This document shows, in pieces, positions 1 through 6,095 of a DNA stretch of 6,469 bases. A program made the translations under genes and the position numbers. This DNA comes from Candidatus Omnitrophota bacterium (GTDB taxonomy: Bacteria > Ratteibacteria > UBA8468 > MWAK01): assembly GCA_018829455.1 (NCBI GenBank), contig JAHJUB010000143.1:1-6469 (forward strand). Reading direction: 5' to 3'. Under the pieces are notes generated by a model, which had not been told where the DNA came from, did not search any database, and was given only the letters and a program-made list of their open reading frames with translations. Within the stretch, counting starts at the first letter, position 1; every line of letters begins with the position of its first letter.

Positions 1-50
1 GATGGGTATCAAGAGGTACTTGTCTAAAGCGTGATTTTCATCCTCCTTTG

Positions 51-78
51 TGCCGGTTTACCGGCATGAAAGTTTCAT
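51..78. repeat. Two abutting short palindromes at the gene break
   Basis: TGCCGGTTTACCGGCA (51-66) is an inverted repeat with a 7-bp arm around TT, or 6 bp around TTTA. It shares its last base with ATGAAAGTTTCAT (66-78), an inverted repeat with 6-bp arms around a single G. The second begins exactly where the DUF4380-like reading frame loses family similarity. No T-run follows on the minus strand, so this is not a classic intrinsic terminator. Confidence 0.7.
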
Positions 79-516
79 AACGGAGAGGGCCCAGCAGGCA
101 AGTTCTATCGGCCACCGCCCGGTGTTGGTGATTTTGTGGGTCACGCGTACTCCTTTTCCGGGAAGCGGTTCTATCTTAATCTCCTTCCGAACGGAATTTT
201 CCGGTTCGGCATTTCCCTGAATCAGAATGCTCGTTTTTGTGGTTGAAATCTTTACCGGCTGGTTATCCATGGAGTAGGAGCGCGGGTCTGCTTCCGGAGA
301 AGTCCACAGCCTGTGGCCTCCGAATAATTTCCAGACACCATCTTTTGTTTTTATTGAAATTTCCGGGATTATTCCAAAAAGATTGAGGTCGGGTTTTTCC
401 GCTTTAGCCAGGCAGAGGATGCGCGGACCCACTTCGGTTGCTACGCCGATTACCAGGTCGTTCAGAAAGAAGAGTTTAGTTTTGAATTCACCCACTTTCG
501 TTTCTTTCGTCTTCAG
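58..516 (-). pseudogene. DUF4380-like protein, C-terminally truncated (probable gene fragment)
   Basis: The product resembles the N-terminal half of DUF4380-type proteins, beta-sandwich proteins of unknown function that I associate with carbohydrate genes. Counting from the GTG at 493-495, the family-like segments are EVGPRIL (21-27), GGHRLW (59-64), PEADPRSY (67-74) and the stretch ending WALSVM (135-140). Family members, as I recall them, continue for well over 100 further residues. Here similarity stops at codon 140 (76-78), five unrelated residues follow, and TAA ends the frame at 58-60. The only Shine-Dalgarno-like GGAGG (523-527) lies 27 nt from the GTG but 6 nt from an in-frame CTG (514-516), with an in-frame TAA just upstream (520-522). 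CTG is therefore my preferred start, giving about 152 residues. The gene follows the enolase-superfamily gene by 20 nt, so cotranscription is likely. A chimeric assembly end is an alternative to real truncation. Confidence 0.72.
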
Positions 517-527
517 TCTTTACCTCC
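514..527 (-). promoter_or_regulatory. Shine-Dalgarno GGAGG with ideally placed in-frame CTG start
   Basis: On the minus strand GGAGG (527-523) is followed by six bases and then CTG (516-514), in frame with the DUF4380-like gene. The canonical candidate, GTG at 495-493, is 27 nt from the same GGAGG and has only an A-rich run (GAAAGAAACGAAA) before it. The in-frame TAA at 522-520 sets the upstream limit. Initiation at CTG is rare in bacteria, so this is an inference from spacing alone. Confidence 0.5.
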
Positions 528-536
528 GCAGTATTT

Positions 537-1826
537 TCAACTTACTATGCGCAGATAGTGCTCGCTCGGTTCCAGAATCCCGCCGCTGGAGGCATAAAAG
601 TCATCGTCCAGATGGAATAGGCCGCGTACTGTTTTTGTCCAGGCCGCTTCGTATCGGGGATGGTAGGAGCGCATTTTTTCCCAGTTCCGGTAATTCTGGT
701 GGCCGTTGGTTTCCAGGAGGCCTATTTTCAGTCCCGGCAGGGGAGTCAGCCGCGCCGCCACGTTCTTATTCCAGTCCACCAGAATGGGATTGACGGTCAG
801 GTCCGCGCAGAAGCACGGGACGTTTCTTTCGGCTGCTATTTTGGCTATCTTCAGGCTCATGCTCATCGTCTTGGCGATGGGCTTGAGGGCGATGGCTCCG
901 TAACCCATTTCAATCCTTTCCAGTGCATCCTTATCCGAGTGGGCGCTCTCGTCCGCGGCCAGCCGCACCGGTATGTCCCGGACATCAACCTTATATTCCT
1001 CCGGGAACGGCTCCTCCATAATCATAATGCGGTCCAGGGCGCCGATTTTCTTCGCGTGGTCCAGCAGTTGCATCAGGCGTTCCTTGCTGTCGTATCGTCC
1101 GTTGGCGTCCAGGTAGTAAGGGATACGGCCGTCTTTGGTATAAGGAATTTCCCGGTCCTTGACCGCTTCGTGAATGGCTGACAGCCGCTCTTTGTCCCAG
1201 CGGACCATTTTTTCTTGGTCGCCGTCCTTGTCCGGGTCGGAACCAATCTTTATCTTAAGGAAGAAATAACCGTCATTGACCGCGGCGATAATATCCTTAA
1301 GCGGCACGCCGTAACTCATCAGCGGGATACTGGCCAGTTCCTGGTGTCGTGCCGGGAGGCCGGATTTCAGTTCCGCCGGCACCATCCGGTCAAATTCGGT
1401 TATCCCTTTTTCGGCGCAGTATAACTGCCAGGCGGCGTTGTCCACCGCCACCAGGGCGTTAAGAACAAAGGTCAGCCGCAGGTTTTTCTTACCGGTTATC
1501 TTCTTTCCGTATTCGTAGGCGAGCGGCGCCAGTTTTTCCAGCAGGTCAATCGGTGTTTCAAACGGAATCTCTTTTGCCAGTCTCAGGGCTTCTTCGGTTA
1601 TCCGGTACATCAATTCGTTTCCGGTCTTCTCCGGGTTTTTCATAAAGACTTCGGCGTCGGACCAGAGGGTGCTCTGCGTGCCCAGTCCGAGTCCCTGCCT
1701 GCCGTTCTCGCTCTCCATCAGCGCAACGGTCTGCCACGAACCGTTCAGGTAACCGCCCTTAAAACCGAACGGCGCCAGAAACGGTTCATCCTCAAAAGCA
1801 ATTTTCGTTTTCTTGATTTTAATCAT
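537..1826 (-). CDS. Enolase-superfamily enzyme (mandelate racemase/muconate lactonizing type; L-Ala-D/L-Glu epimerase-like)
   Basis: This 429-residue protein has the two-domain enolase-superfamily plan: an N-terminal capping domain (about 1-160) followed by a TIM barrel. Visible active-site elements are K191 and K193 in LKIKIG, D240 in YLDANGRY, E271 in MEEPF, D292 in ADESAHSD and K315 in ALKPIAK. In this superfamily D/E/D bind Mg2+ and stabilise an enolate. Lysines on opposite faces (KxK and the later K) do the proton transfer in the muconate lactonizing subgroup, which covers epimerases, cycloisomerases and OSBS. This argues against an acid-sugar dehydratase using a His-Asp dyad. The tail motifs CFCADLTVNPILVDWNKN (338-355) and ETNGHQNYR look like one conserved family, often annotated L-alanine-DL-glutamate epimerase. 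The true substrate cannot be read from sequence. It lies 56 nt after dnaE and 20 nt before the DUF4380-like gene. The start ATG has only a G-rich GGGGGTG ten nt upstream. Confidence 0.92.
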   Translation of the reverse strand: MIKIKKTKIAFEDEPFLAPFGFKGGYLNGSWQTVALMESENGRQGLGLGTQSTLWSDAEVFMKNPEKTGNELMYRITEEALRLAKEIPFETPIDLLEKLAPLAYEYGKKITGKKNLRLTFVLNALVAVDNAAWQLYCAEKGITEFDRMVPAELKSGLPARHQELASIPLMSYGVPLKDIIAAVNDGYFFLKIKIGSDPDKDGDQEKMVRWDKERLSAIHEAVKDREIPYTKDGRIPYYLDANGRYDSKERLMQLLDHAKKIGALDRIMIMEEPFPEEYKVDVRDIPVRLAADESAHSDKDALERIEMGYGAIALKPIAKTMSMSLKIAKIAAERNVPCFCADLTVNPILVDWNKNVAARLTPLPGLKIGLLETNGHQNYRNWEKMRSYHPRYEAAWTKTVRGLFHLDDDFYASSGGILEPSEHYLRIVS

Positions 1827-1849
1827 AGGTTCTTTTCACCCCCACCTTA

Positions 1850-1870
1850 CCTCCCCCGTCAAGGGGGAGG
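1850..1870. repeat. G/C-rich hairpin repeat between dnaE and the enolase-superfamily gene
   Basis: CCTCCCCC (1850-1857) and GGGGGAGG (1863-1870) form a perfect 8-bp stem around a GTCAA loop. This resembles the C-rich 'CCCCCACC...CTCCCCC' intergenic repeats that recur in many uncultured bacterial genomes (recall, not a search). The stretch has no T-run on either side on the minus strand, so a Rho-independent terminator is not supported. The flank on the gene side supplies GGTGGGGGTG, the only purine-rich ribosome-binding candidate for the downstream ATG at 1826. Confidence 0.75.
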
Positions 1871-1882
1871 GGAAGGAGAAAA

Positions 1883-4800
1883 TTACGACAAGGTGACGGA
1901 AGACGGACCGAAGATTTCTTCGGCCGCCTTGATGAACGATTCTTCCGGAGCGACCCGGTACTCACCGTTCAGTTTTACCAGGGCGGCTCGTTTACCGGTG
2001 AACATCAGTTTCAGGTGGAGCGGTGTTGTACCCGGATATTTCGCAATCAAGTCCTGAAATTTTTTAAGGGTTTTTTCTTCGGTTCCGGCCGGGAAGAAAG
2101 TGACTTCCACCTTCTGGGTGTAGCGTTTTATCCCTTCCGACACCGGTACGATTTCACTAACCAGTATCTGCGCGGTTTCGTCCCTGACGTCAACCTTTCC
2201 TTCCAAGAAGACGATGCTGCCGGGATGGATGAACCCGGCAAATTTTTCGAAAGGTTCCGGAAAGACCATCGCTTCAATTTTGGCGGTCAGGTCTTCAAAA
2301 GTGAAACTGGCCATGCGTTTGTTCTCTCTTTTGGTTACCAGTTTTTTGACCTTTTCAATCAGGCCGCCCAGCCGCACCGGCGCGCCGGATTTCAGGGCGA
2401 GGACTTCCTTGACGTTGTTTTTGGCAAATTGCGTCAAAATCTTTTCGTAGTGTCCGAGCGGATGTCCGGAGAGGTAAAAACCCAGCACCTCTCTTTCGCC
2501 GGCCAGGATTTCCGGTTCCGACCATTCCGGCAGAGCCGCCACTTCCCCGGGCATCCGGAATTTGACGGTGGCGGTGGAATCGCCGAAGAGCGTTTTCTGA
2601 CCGCGACGTTCGTCTTCCTGATAACTGCCGGCTGTTTGGATCGCGTAAGGAATCAGGGCTATTAACTGGCTGCGGTGCAGACGGAAGAGGTCAAAGGCGC
2701 CTGCCTTAATCAAACTTTCCAGAACCTTGCGGTTTACCAGTCGCAAGTCCACCCGCCGGCAGAAATCAAAGAGGTCTTGGAAAGACCCATCTTTTTCCCG
2801 CGCACTGACGATCGATTCAATTGCGGAGAAGCCGACGTTCTTGATTGCGGCCAGACCGAAACGGATATCGTTGCCGAAGACGGTGAAATAGGCAAAACTT
2901 TCTTCGACGCAGGGCGGCAGAATCCAGATGTGCATCCGTTCGGATTCCTGAGTATATTCCACAATCTTGTCGCTGTTGCCGGTTTCGCTGTTCAGGAGCG
3001 CGGCCATGAATTCCAAGGGGTAATTGGCTTTCAGGTAGGCGGTCTGGTAGGAGATGGTGGCATAGCCGGCGCTGTGGCTCTTATTGAATCCGTAACCGGC
3101 AAACTTCACAATCTGGGTGAAAATTTTCCCCGCAATCTTCTCGGAAAGCCCGTTCTGCCGACCGCTCTTAATGAAGCGTTCCTGGTTCTCCTCCATTATT
3201 TCCGGAATCTTCTTGCCCATTGCCCGGCGGAAGAGGTCGCTTTCCCCCAGCGTAAAATTACCCAGCCGGTGCACAATCTCCATTACCTGTTCCTGGTAGA
3301 GGATTATGCCGTGGGTTGAGAGCAGGATTTCTTTCAGGACCGGGTGGTCGTAATGTATTTTACCCGGATGTTTCTTACCGGTGATGAAACTCTCCACCAT
3401 TCCGCTTCCCAGGGGGCCGGGACGGTACAAGGCCAGGATGGCGATGATATCTTCAAAGACGGTGGGGCTGGTTTTGCGCAGGAGGTCGCGCATACCGGCG
3501 CTTTCCAGTTGAAAGATGCCGAAACTGTTGCCGGCGGAGAGCATCTGGTAGGTGCGGCGGTCATCCGGCGGGAAAGTATTTATGAGCCGGTGGTAGCGCT
3601 GGTTGATTAGTTTTTTTGCCTGGTCAATTACGGTTAATGTCTTGAGACCCAACAGGTCAATCTTCAGGAGACCGACCTCGCCGAGCGCATTCATGTCATA
3701 CTGGGTGGTGACCGCATCGTTGGTGCCCAGGAAGAGCGGGGTGTATTTTTCCAGGGGTCTGTCGCCGATGACGATTCCGGCCGCGTGAGTGGAAGCGTGC
3801 CGGGGCAGGCCCTCAAGAGTTTTGGATATTTCAAAAAGTTGCCGCATCTCTTCGTTGTCGGAGACCAGGCGGGCCAGTTCCGGTTCCTGGTTGAGCGCTT
3901 CGGCAAGCTTGATGTGCAGTTCTCCCGGCACCAGTTTGGCGACTTTATCCACTTCGGCGTACGGCAAACCCATAACGCGGCCTACGTCCCGGATTACCGA
4001 ACGGGCGGAAAGGGTTCCGAAGGTAACAATTTGGGCGACCTGGGTGGCGCCGTATTTGCTGCGGACGTAAGTGATTATTTCATCGCGGCGGCTGTCTTCA
4101 AAGTCAATGTCAATATCCGGCAGAGAAATCCGGTTTGGGTTAAGGAAACGTTCAAAGATAAGCCCGTATTTCAAGGGGTCAATGTCGGTGATTCCAAGCA
4201 GGTACGCAACTACGCTTCCGGCCGCGGAGCCCCGTCCGGGACCGACCGCGATGCCGTTTTTCTTCGCAAAATCAACGATATCCTGGATGACCAGGAAATA
4301 GCCGGGATACCCCATGTTTTCAATGACTTTTAGTTCTGTTTCCACCCGCTCAATGACCGGTTTTTGTGTTTCGGAAAAGTTTTGCCGGTCAATCCGGTAG
4401 CGCTCTTTTAATCCGATTTCCGATAACTGGCGCAGACGCTGGCTCAGGGTTATTCCGGCCGGCGGCACGTAATGGGGTAGTTTCGGCTGGCCGAATTCCA
4501 GCTTCAGATTGCATTTTTCGGCAATGGCCAGGGTGTTTTTCAGGGATTCCTGAATCTCTCCGAAGATTACTTCCATCTCCTGACCGCTCCGGAAATAGAA
4601 CTGGTTTGAGGAGAATCGGAGCCGTTTTTCGTCCTGCAGATGGCTGCCGGTTTGGATGCAGAGCAAAGCATCGTGAGCCACGCTGTCCTGCTGGTAGAGA
4701 TAATGGCAGTCATTGGTTGCCACCAGGGGGATTCCCAATTTTTTGCCGAGCGCCACCACCTTAGGCAGGACTTTTTCCTGTTCCGGAAGGCCGTTGTTCT

Positions 4801-5326
4801 GGATTTCCAGGTAAAAATCGGTCTTAAAAATATCCAGGTAATAGGCCGCTGTTTTTTCCGCTTCCTCTTCCCGGTCTTGCAGCAGGAGGGAGTTAATTGC
4901 GCCTTTCAGGCAGCCGCTTAAGAGGACGACACCCTGATTGTGTTTTTCAATCAGTTCCCGGTCGATTCGGGGTCGGTGGTAAAACCCCTCAGTGTGAGCG
5001 ATTGTGGAAAGGCGCATCAGGTTCCGGTAGCCGTCATCATTTTTGGCCAGCAGGGTCAGGTGGGAATATGCGTCGCCGGTTTTTTCGCCTCTTTTTTCAG
5101 AACGGCCGGCCGGCGCCAGATAGAATTCACTTCCGATGATCGGTTTGACGCCGTTTTTGAGGGCTTCCTGATAGAAAGGGATCACGCCGAACATCTTTCC
5201 GTGGTCGGTGATGGCCAGACTCCGCATCCCCCATTTTTTGGCCAGACGGGTTGCTTCGGAGATGCGGCACATTCCATCCAGGAGGCTGTATTCGGTGTGC
5301 AGGTGAAGGTGGACAAATTCCGCCAT
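1883..5326 (-). CDS. dnaE: DNA polymerase III alpha subunit
   Basis: This is the catalytic subunit of the replicative polymerase, 1147 residues, normal for DnaE and uninterrupted. The PHP domain (about 1-285) retains all nine expected metal ligands: H8, H10, D17, H42, E67, H89, C139, D206 and H208. The polymerase core shows GPGRGSAAGS (362-371), PDIDIDF with D404 and D406, and KIDLLGL with D557 as third catalytic Asp. YGFNKSHSAGYA (745-756) is also conserved. A helix-hairpin-helix region lies near 825-880, the beta-clamp motif QKTLF at 910-914, an OB fold at about 983-1062, and a tau-binding-type C-terminal domain after it. The layout is DnaE, not PolC: there is no inserted DnaQ-like exonuclease. 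The ATG at 5324-5326 is the only reasonable start, since an in-frame TAA lies 24 nt upstream. No clear Shine-Dalgarno precedes it. Confidence 0.99.
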   Translation of the reverse strand: MAEFVHLHLHTEYSLLDGMCRISEATRLAKKWGMRSLAITDHGKMFGVIPFYQEALKNGVKPIIGSEFYLAPAGRSEKRGEKTGDAYSHLTLLAKNDDGYRNLMRLSTIAHTEGFYHRPRIDRELIEKHNQGVVLLSGCLKGAINSLLLQDREEEAEKTAAYYLDIFKTDFYLEIQNNGLPEQEKVLPKVVALGKKLGIPLVATNDCHYLYQQDSVAHDALLCIQTGSHLQDEKRLRFSSNQFYFRSGQEMEVIFGEIQESLKNTLAIAEKCNLKLEFGQPKLPHYVPPAGITLSQRLRQLSEIGLKERYRIDRQNFSETQKPVIERVETELKVIENMGYPGYFLVIQDIVDFAKKNGIAVGPGRGSAAGSVVAYLLGITDIDPLKYGLIFERFLNPNRISLPDIDIDFEDSRRDEIITYVRSKYGATQVAQIVTFGTLSARSVIRDVGRVMGLPYAEVDKVAKLVPGELHIKLAEALNQEPELARLVSDNEEMRQLFEISKTLEGLPRHASTHAAGIVIGDRPLEKYTPLFLGTNDAVTTQYDMNALGEVGLLKIDLLGLKTLTVIDQAKKLINQRYHRLINTFPPDDRRTYQMLSAGNSFGIFQLESAGMRDLLRKTSPTVFEDIIAILALYRPGPLGSGMVESFITGKKHPGKIHYDHPVLKEILLSTHGIILYQEQVMEIVHRLGNFTLGESDLFRRAMGKKIPEIMEENQERFIKSGRQNGLSEKIAGKIFTQIVKFAGYGFNKSHSAGYATISYQTAYLKANYPLEFMAALLNSETGNSDKIVEYTQESERMHIWILPPCVEESFAYFTVFGNDIRFGLAAIKNVGFSAIESIVSAREKDGSFQDLFDFCRRVDLRLVNRKVLESLIKAGAFDLFRLHRSQLIALIPYAIQTAGSYQEDERRGQKTLFGDSTATVKFRMPGEVAALPEWSEPEILAGEREVLGFYLSGHPLGHYEKILTQFAKNNVKEVLALKSGAPVRLGGLIEKVKKLVTKRENKRMASFTFEDLTAKIEAMVFPEPFEKFAGFIHPGSIVFLEGKVDVRDETAQILVSEIVPVSEGIKRYTQKVEVTFFPAGTEEKTLKKFQDLIAKYPGTTPLHLKLMFTGKRAALVKLNGEYRVAPEESFIKAAEEIFGPSSVTLS

Positions 5327-5354
5327 CGTTTTGTTATGGGAAGGGTGCGCTTAA

Positions 5355-5383
5355 ATTTTGACGTAGGGGTCGCATTTATTCAA
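5355..5383 (-). promoter_or_regulatory. Possible sigma70-type promoter for dnaE
   Basis: On the minus strand TTGAAT (5383-5378), a 17-nt spacer and CAAAAT (5360-5355) each match the sigma70 consensus at four of six positions. Transcription would begin near 5348, giving a leader of about 20 nt before the dnaE ATG. The -35 box lies inside the GTAGGGG-bounded repeat and the -10 box outside it. This is a weak match and may be chance. Confidence 0.3.
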
Positions 5384-5507
5384 CCCTGCCAGAAGTTGCA
5401 CCGTCTTCGCTTCTTCGGCGAATGGCAGGGATGAGTGTAGTTCTCAACCCGCGGGCGCGATCCGCCTTCGCTAAAGCTATGGCGGACACAGTGAATCGCG
5501 CCCCTAC
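5363..5507. repeat. Composite foldback repeat with GTAGGGG termini (MITE/REP-like)
   Basis: The 145-bp stretch begins GTAGGGGTCGCATT on the plus strand and, read from its other end on the minus strand, begins GTAGGGGCGCGATT, giving short imperfect terminal inverted repeats. It encloses separate nested hairpins. CCCTGCCA/TGGCAGGG (5384-5391/5423-5430) contains TTCGC/GCGAA (5406-5410/5418-5422). GGGCGCGAT/ATCGCGCCC (5453-5461/5495-5503) contains TCCGCC/GGCGGA (5461-5466/5481-5486) around TTCGCTAAAGC. No coding frame is supported inside. It fills nearly all of the dnaE-secG gap and supplies the secG stop codon (5504-5506). Similar GTAGGGGCGCGATTCA and CTTCGCTAAAGC motifs are, from memory, common dispersed repeats in uncultured bacterial genomes. 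A single mobile unit, as opposed to two neighbouring repeats, is inference. Confidence 0.65.
5453..5503. repeat. Nested inverted repeat GGGCGCGAT/ATCGCGCCC with inner TCCGCC/GGCGGA
   Basis: The outer 9-bp arms are perfect (5453-5461 and 5495-5503). The inner 6-bp arms (5461-5466 and 5481-5486) are also perfect and share base T5461 with the outer left arm, so the two stems compete or stack. The core GCTAAAGC (5470-5477) is itself a small palindrome. On the minus strand it follows directly after the secG stop codon, so it could act as a transcript-end stabilising hairpin, but no T-run makes it an intrinsic terminator. Confidence 0.75.
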
Positions 5508-5854
5508 TTTGCCGGATTAACGGGCGCCGGATTTGGGATCGGAGTCGCTGGATTAACCGGAACCGGGAATTCCTGAGTGGGCGCCGGCAACGTCTTTAGA
5601 TTTCGCTTGATAACCGAACGCTGACTTTTCCCGGCAAAGATCGTCAGGGAGATGGAGGTAATGATAAACGTTGCCGCCAGCACCGTGGTAATCCGGTTCA
5701 GGATTGACGGCGTGGAGGCCCCAAAGACGTTTTCCGCGGCTCGTGCGCCGCCGAAGATGTTGGCTGTGGCCGCTCCCCGGCCGCTTTGAATCAAAACCGC
5801 GCCGATCAGGAGAATGCTGACAAAGACGTGCAGGACTATCAGCAGATTAAACAT
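5504..5854 (-). CDS. secG: Preprotein translocase subunit SecG
   Basis: SecG is the small membrane partner of SecY and SecE and assists SecA-driven export. This 116-residue protein shows the family plan: TM1 at about 2-22, the conserved cytoplasmic loop with LIQSGRG (21-27), NIFGG (32-36), VFG (43-45) and LNRIT (52-56), then TM2 at about 56-74. After TM2 a basic segment (KSQRSVIKRNLK) leads to a low-complexity proline-rich tail (90-116) with PVNPA twice (99-103 and 111-115). Such tails vary greatly among SecG proteins. The TAG stop lies within the terminal GTAGGGG of the adjoining repeat, so the tail may have been altered by that insertion. The ATG at 5852-5854 has only a weak AAGG upstream. 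A -10-like TAAAAT ends 8 nt before it, so translation may be leaderless or coupled to the small ORF that stops at 5855. Confidence 0.95.
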   Translation of the reverse strand: MFNLLIVLHVFVSILLIGAVLIQSGRGAATANIFGGARAAENVFGASTPSILNRITTVLAATFIITSISLTIFAGKSQRSVIKRNLKTLPAPTQEFPVPVNPATPIPNPAPVNPAK

Positions 5855-5995
5855 TTAACGATATTTTACCTTTTTCAAATCCTTTCCGTCAAGGCATAGG
5901 GGGGCTTTGTTAACAATTTCAAGGATTTCTCTGGCTAACCGGCAGGGCTTGATTAAATACCTTATCGGCACATCCTTAAGAAAAACAAACTGCAT
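5855..5995 (-). CDS. Possible small protein, 46 residues, abutting secG
   Basis: An ATG at 5993-5995 opens a 46-codon frame that ends in TAA at 5855-5857, immediately before the secG ATG with no bases between. The start is directly preceded by GGAAGAAG, a weak and very close ribosome-binding candidate. The product is basic, begins MQFVFLKDVPIRYL, contains two cysteines (18 and 34) and ends KDLKKVKYR. Its middle (ARLAREILEIVNK-like, about 19-30) could form an amphipathic helix. I recognise no family. The abutting stop/start suggests translational coupling, but a promoter-like sequence lies inside the same stretch. Length alone does not exclude chance. Confidence 0.3.
   Translation of the reverse strand: MQFVFLKDVPIRYLIKPCRLAREILEIVNKAPLCLDGKDLKKVKYR
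5863..5892 (-). promoter_or_regulatory. Sigma70-type promoter candidate for secG, nearly leaderless
   Basis: On the minus strand TTGACG (5892-5887), an 18-nt spacer and TAAAAT (5868-5863) each match five of six consensus bases. Transcription would start about 5-7 nt downstream, around 5856-5858, within a few bases of the secG ATG at 5854. The resulting mRNA would be leaderless or nearly so, which fits the poor Shine-Dalgarno sequence. It overlaps the small ORF at 5855-5995, so one or both readings could be right. Confidence 0.5.
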
Positions 5996-6095
5996 CTTCT
6001 TCCGACCAGTCCCAATGTCCCTCGATCAGTCCCTTCTTCAGAATCGAATTCACTCTTCATTCAAATTTGTAGTGCCATCAGAAATTTCCTTAAAT
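5996..6095. other. AT-richer intergenic gap with no secure gene
   Basis: This 100-bp gap follows the stop of the isomerase-like gene. It contains the short direct repeat and most of a 25-codon minus-strand GTG frame (6053 to 5976) that has no clear ribosome-binding site. No convincing terminator with stem and T-run is visible, and no tRNA fold was recognised. Confidence 0.4.
6002..6033. repeat. Short imperfect direct repeat, 12-bp units
   Basis: CCGACCAGTCCC (6002-6013) and TCGATCAGTCCC (6022-6033) match at 10 of 12 bases and flank AATGTCCC. On the minus strand this gives three GGGAC blocks in 32 bases. The stretch sits between the isomerase-like gene and the small ORF. It could be an operator-like site or a remnant of a dispersed repeat. 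Nothing in the sequence decides between these. Confidence 0.4.

Noticed and set aside
24..41. Tiny minus-strand frame MKITL after GGAGG
   Set aside because: GGAGG directly touches the ATG with no spacing, and the frame is five codons long.
660..1181. Long plus-strand open frame opposite the enolase-superfamily gene
   Set aside because: It is antisense to a gene with clear catalytic motifs, its translation shows no family features, and no ribosome-binding site is convincing.
1850..1870. Intrinsic terminator after dnaE
   Set aside because: The stem is good, but no T-run follows on the minus strand and the next gene begins only 23 nt later.
2015..4333. Several plus-strand open frames of 130-216 codons opposite dnaE
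   Set aside because: They are antisense shadows of a GC-moderate gene with biased third positions. The opposite strand encodes an intact DnaE with all motifs.
1883..5326. Intein or PolC-type exonuclease insertion in the polymerase gene
   Set aside because: The protein is 1147 residues with DnaE domain order and no extra block between motifs.
5976..6053. 25-codon minus-strand GTG frame between the isomerase-like gene and secG
   Set aside because: It overlaps the other small ORF in a different frame, lacks a clear ribosome-binding site and resembles no family. A frameshifted remnant was considered, but no continuous family match was seen.
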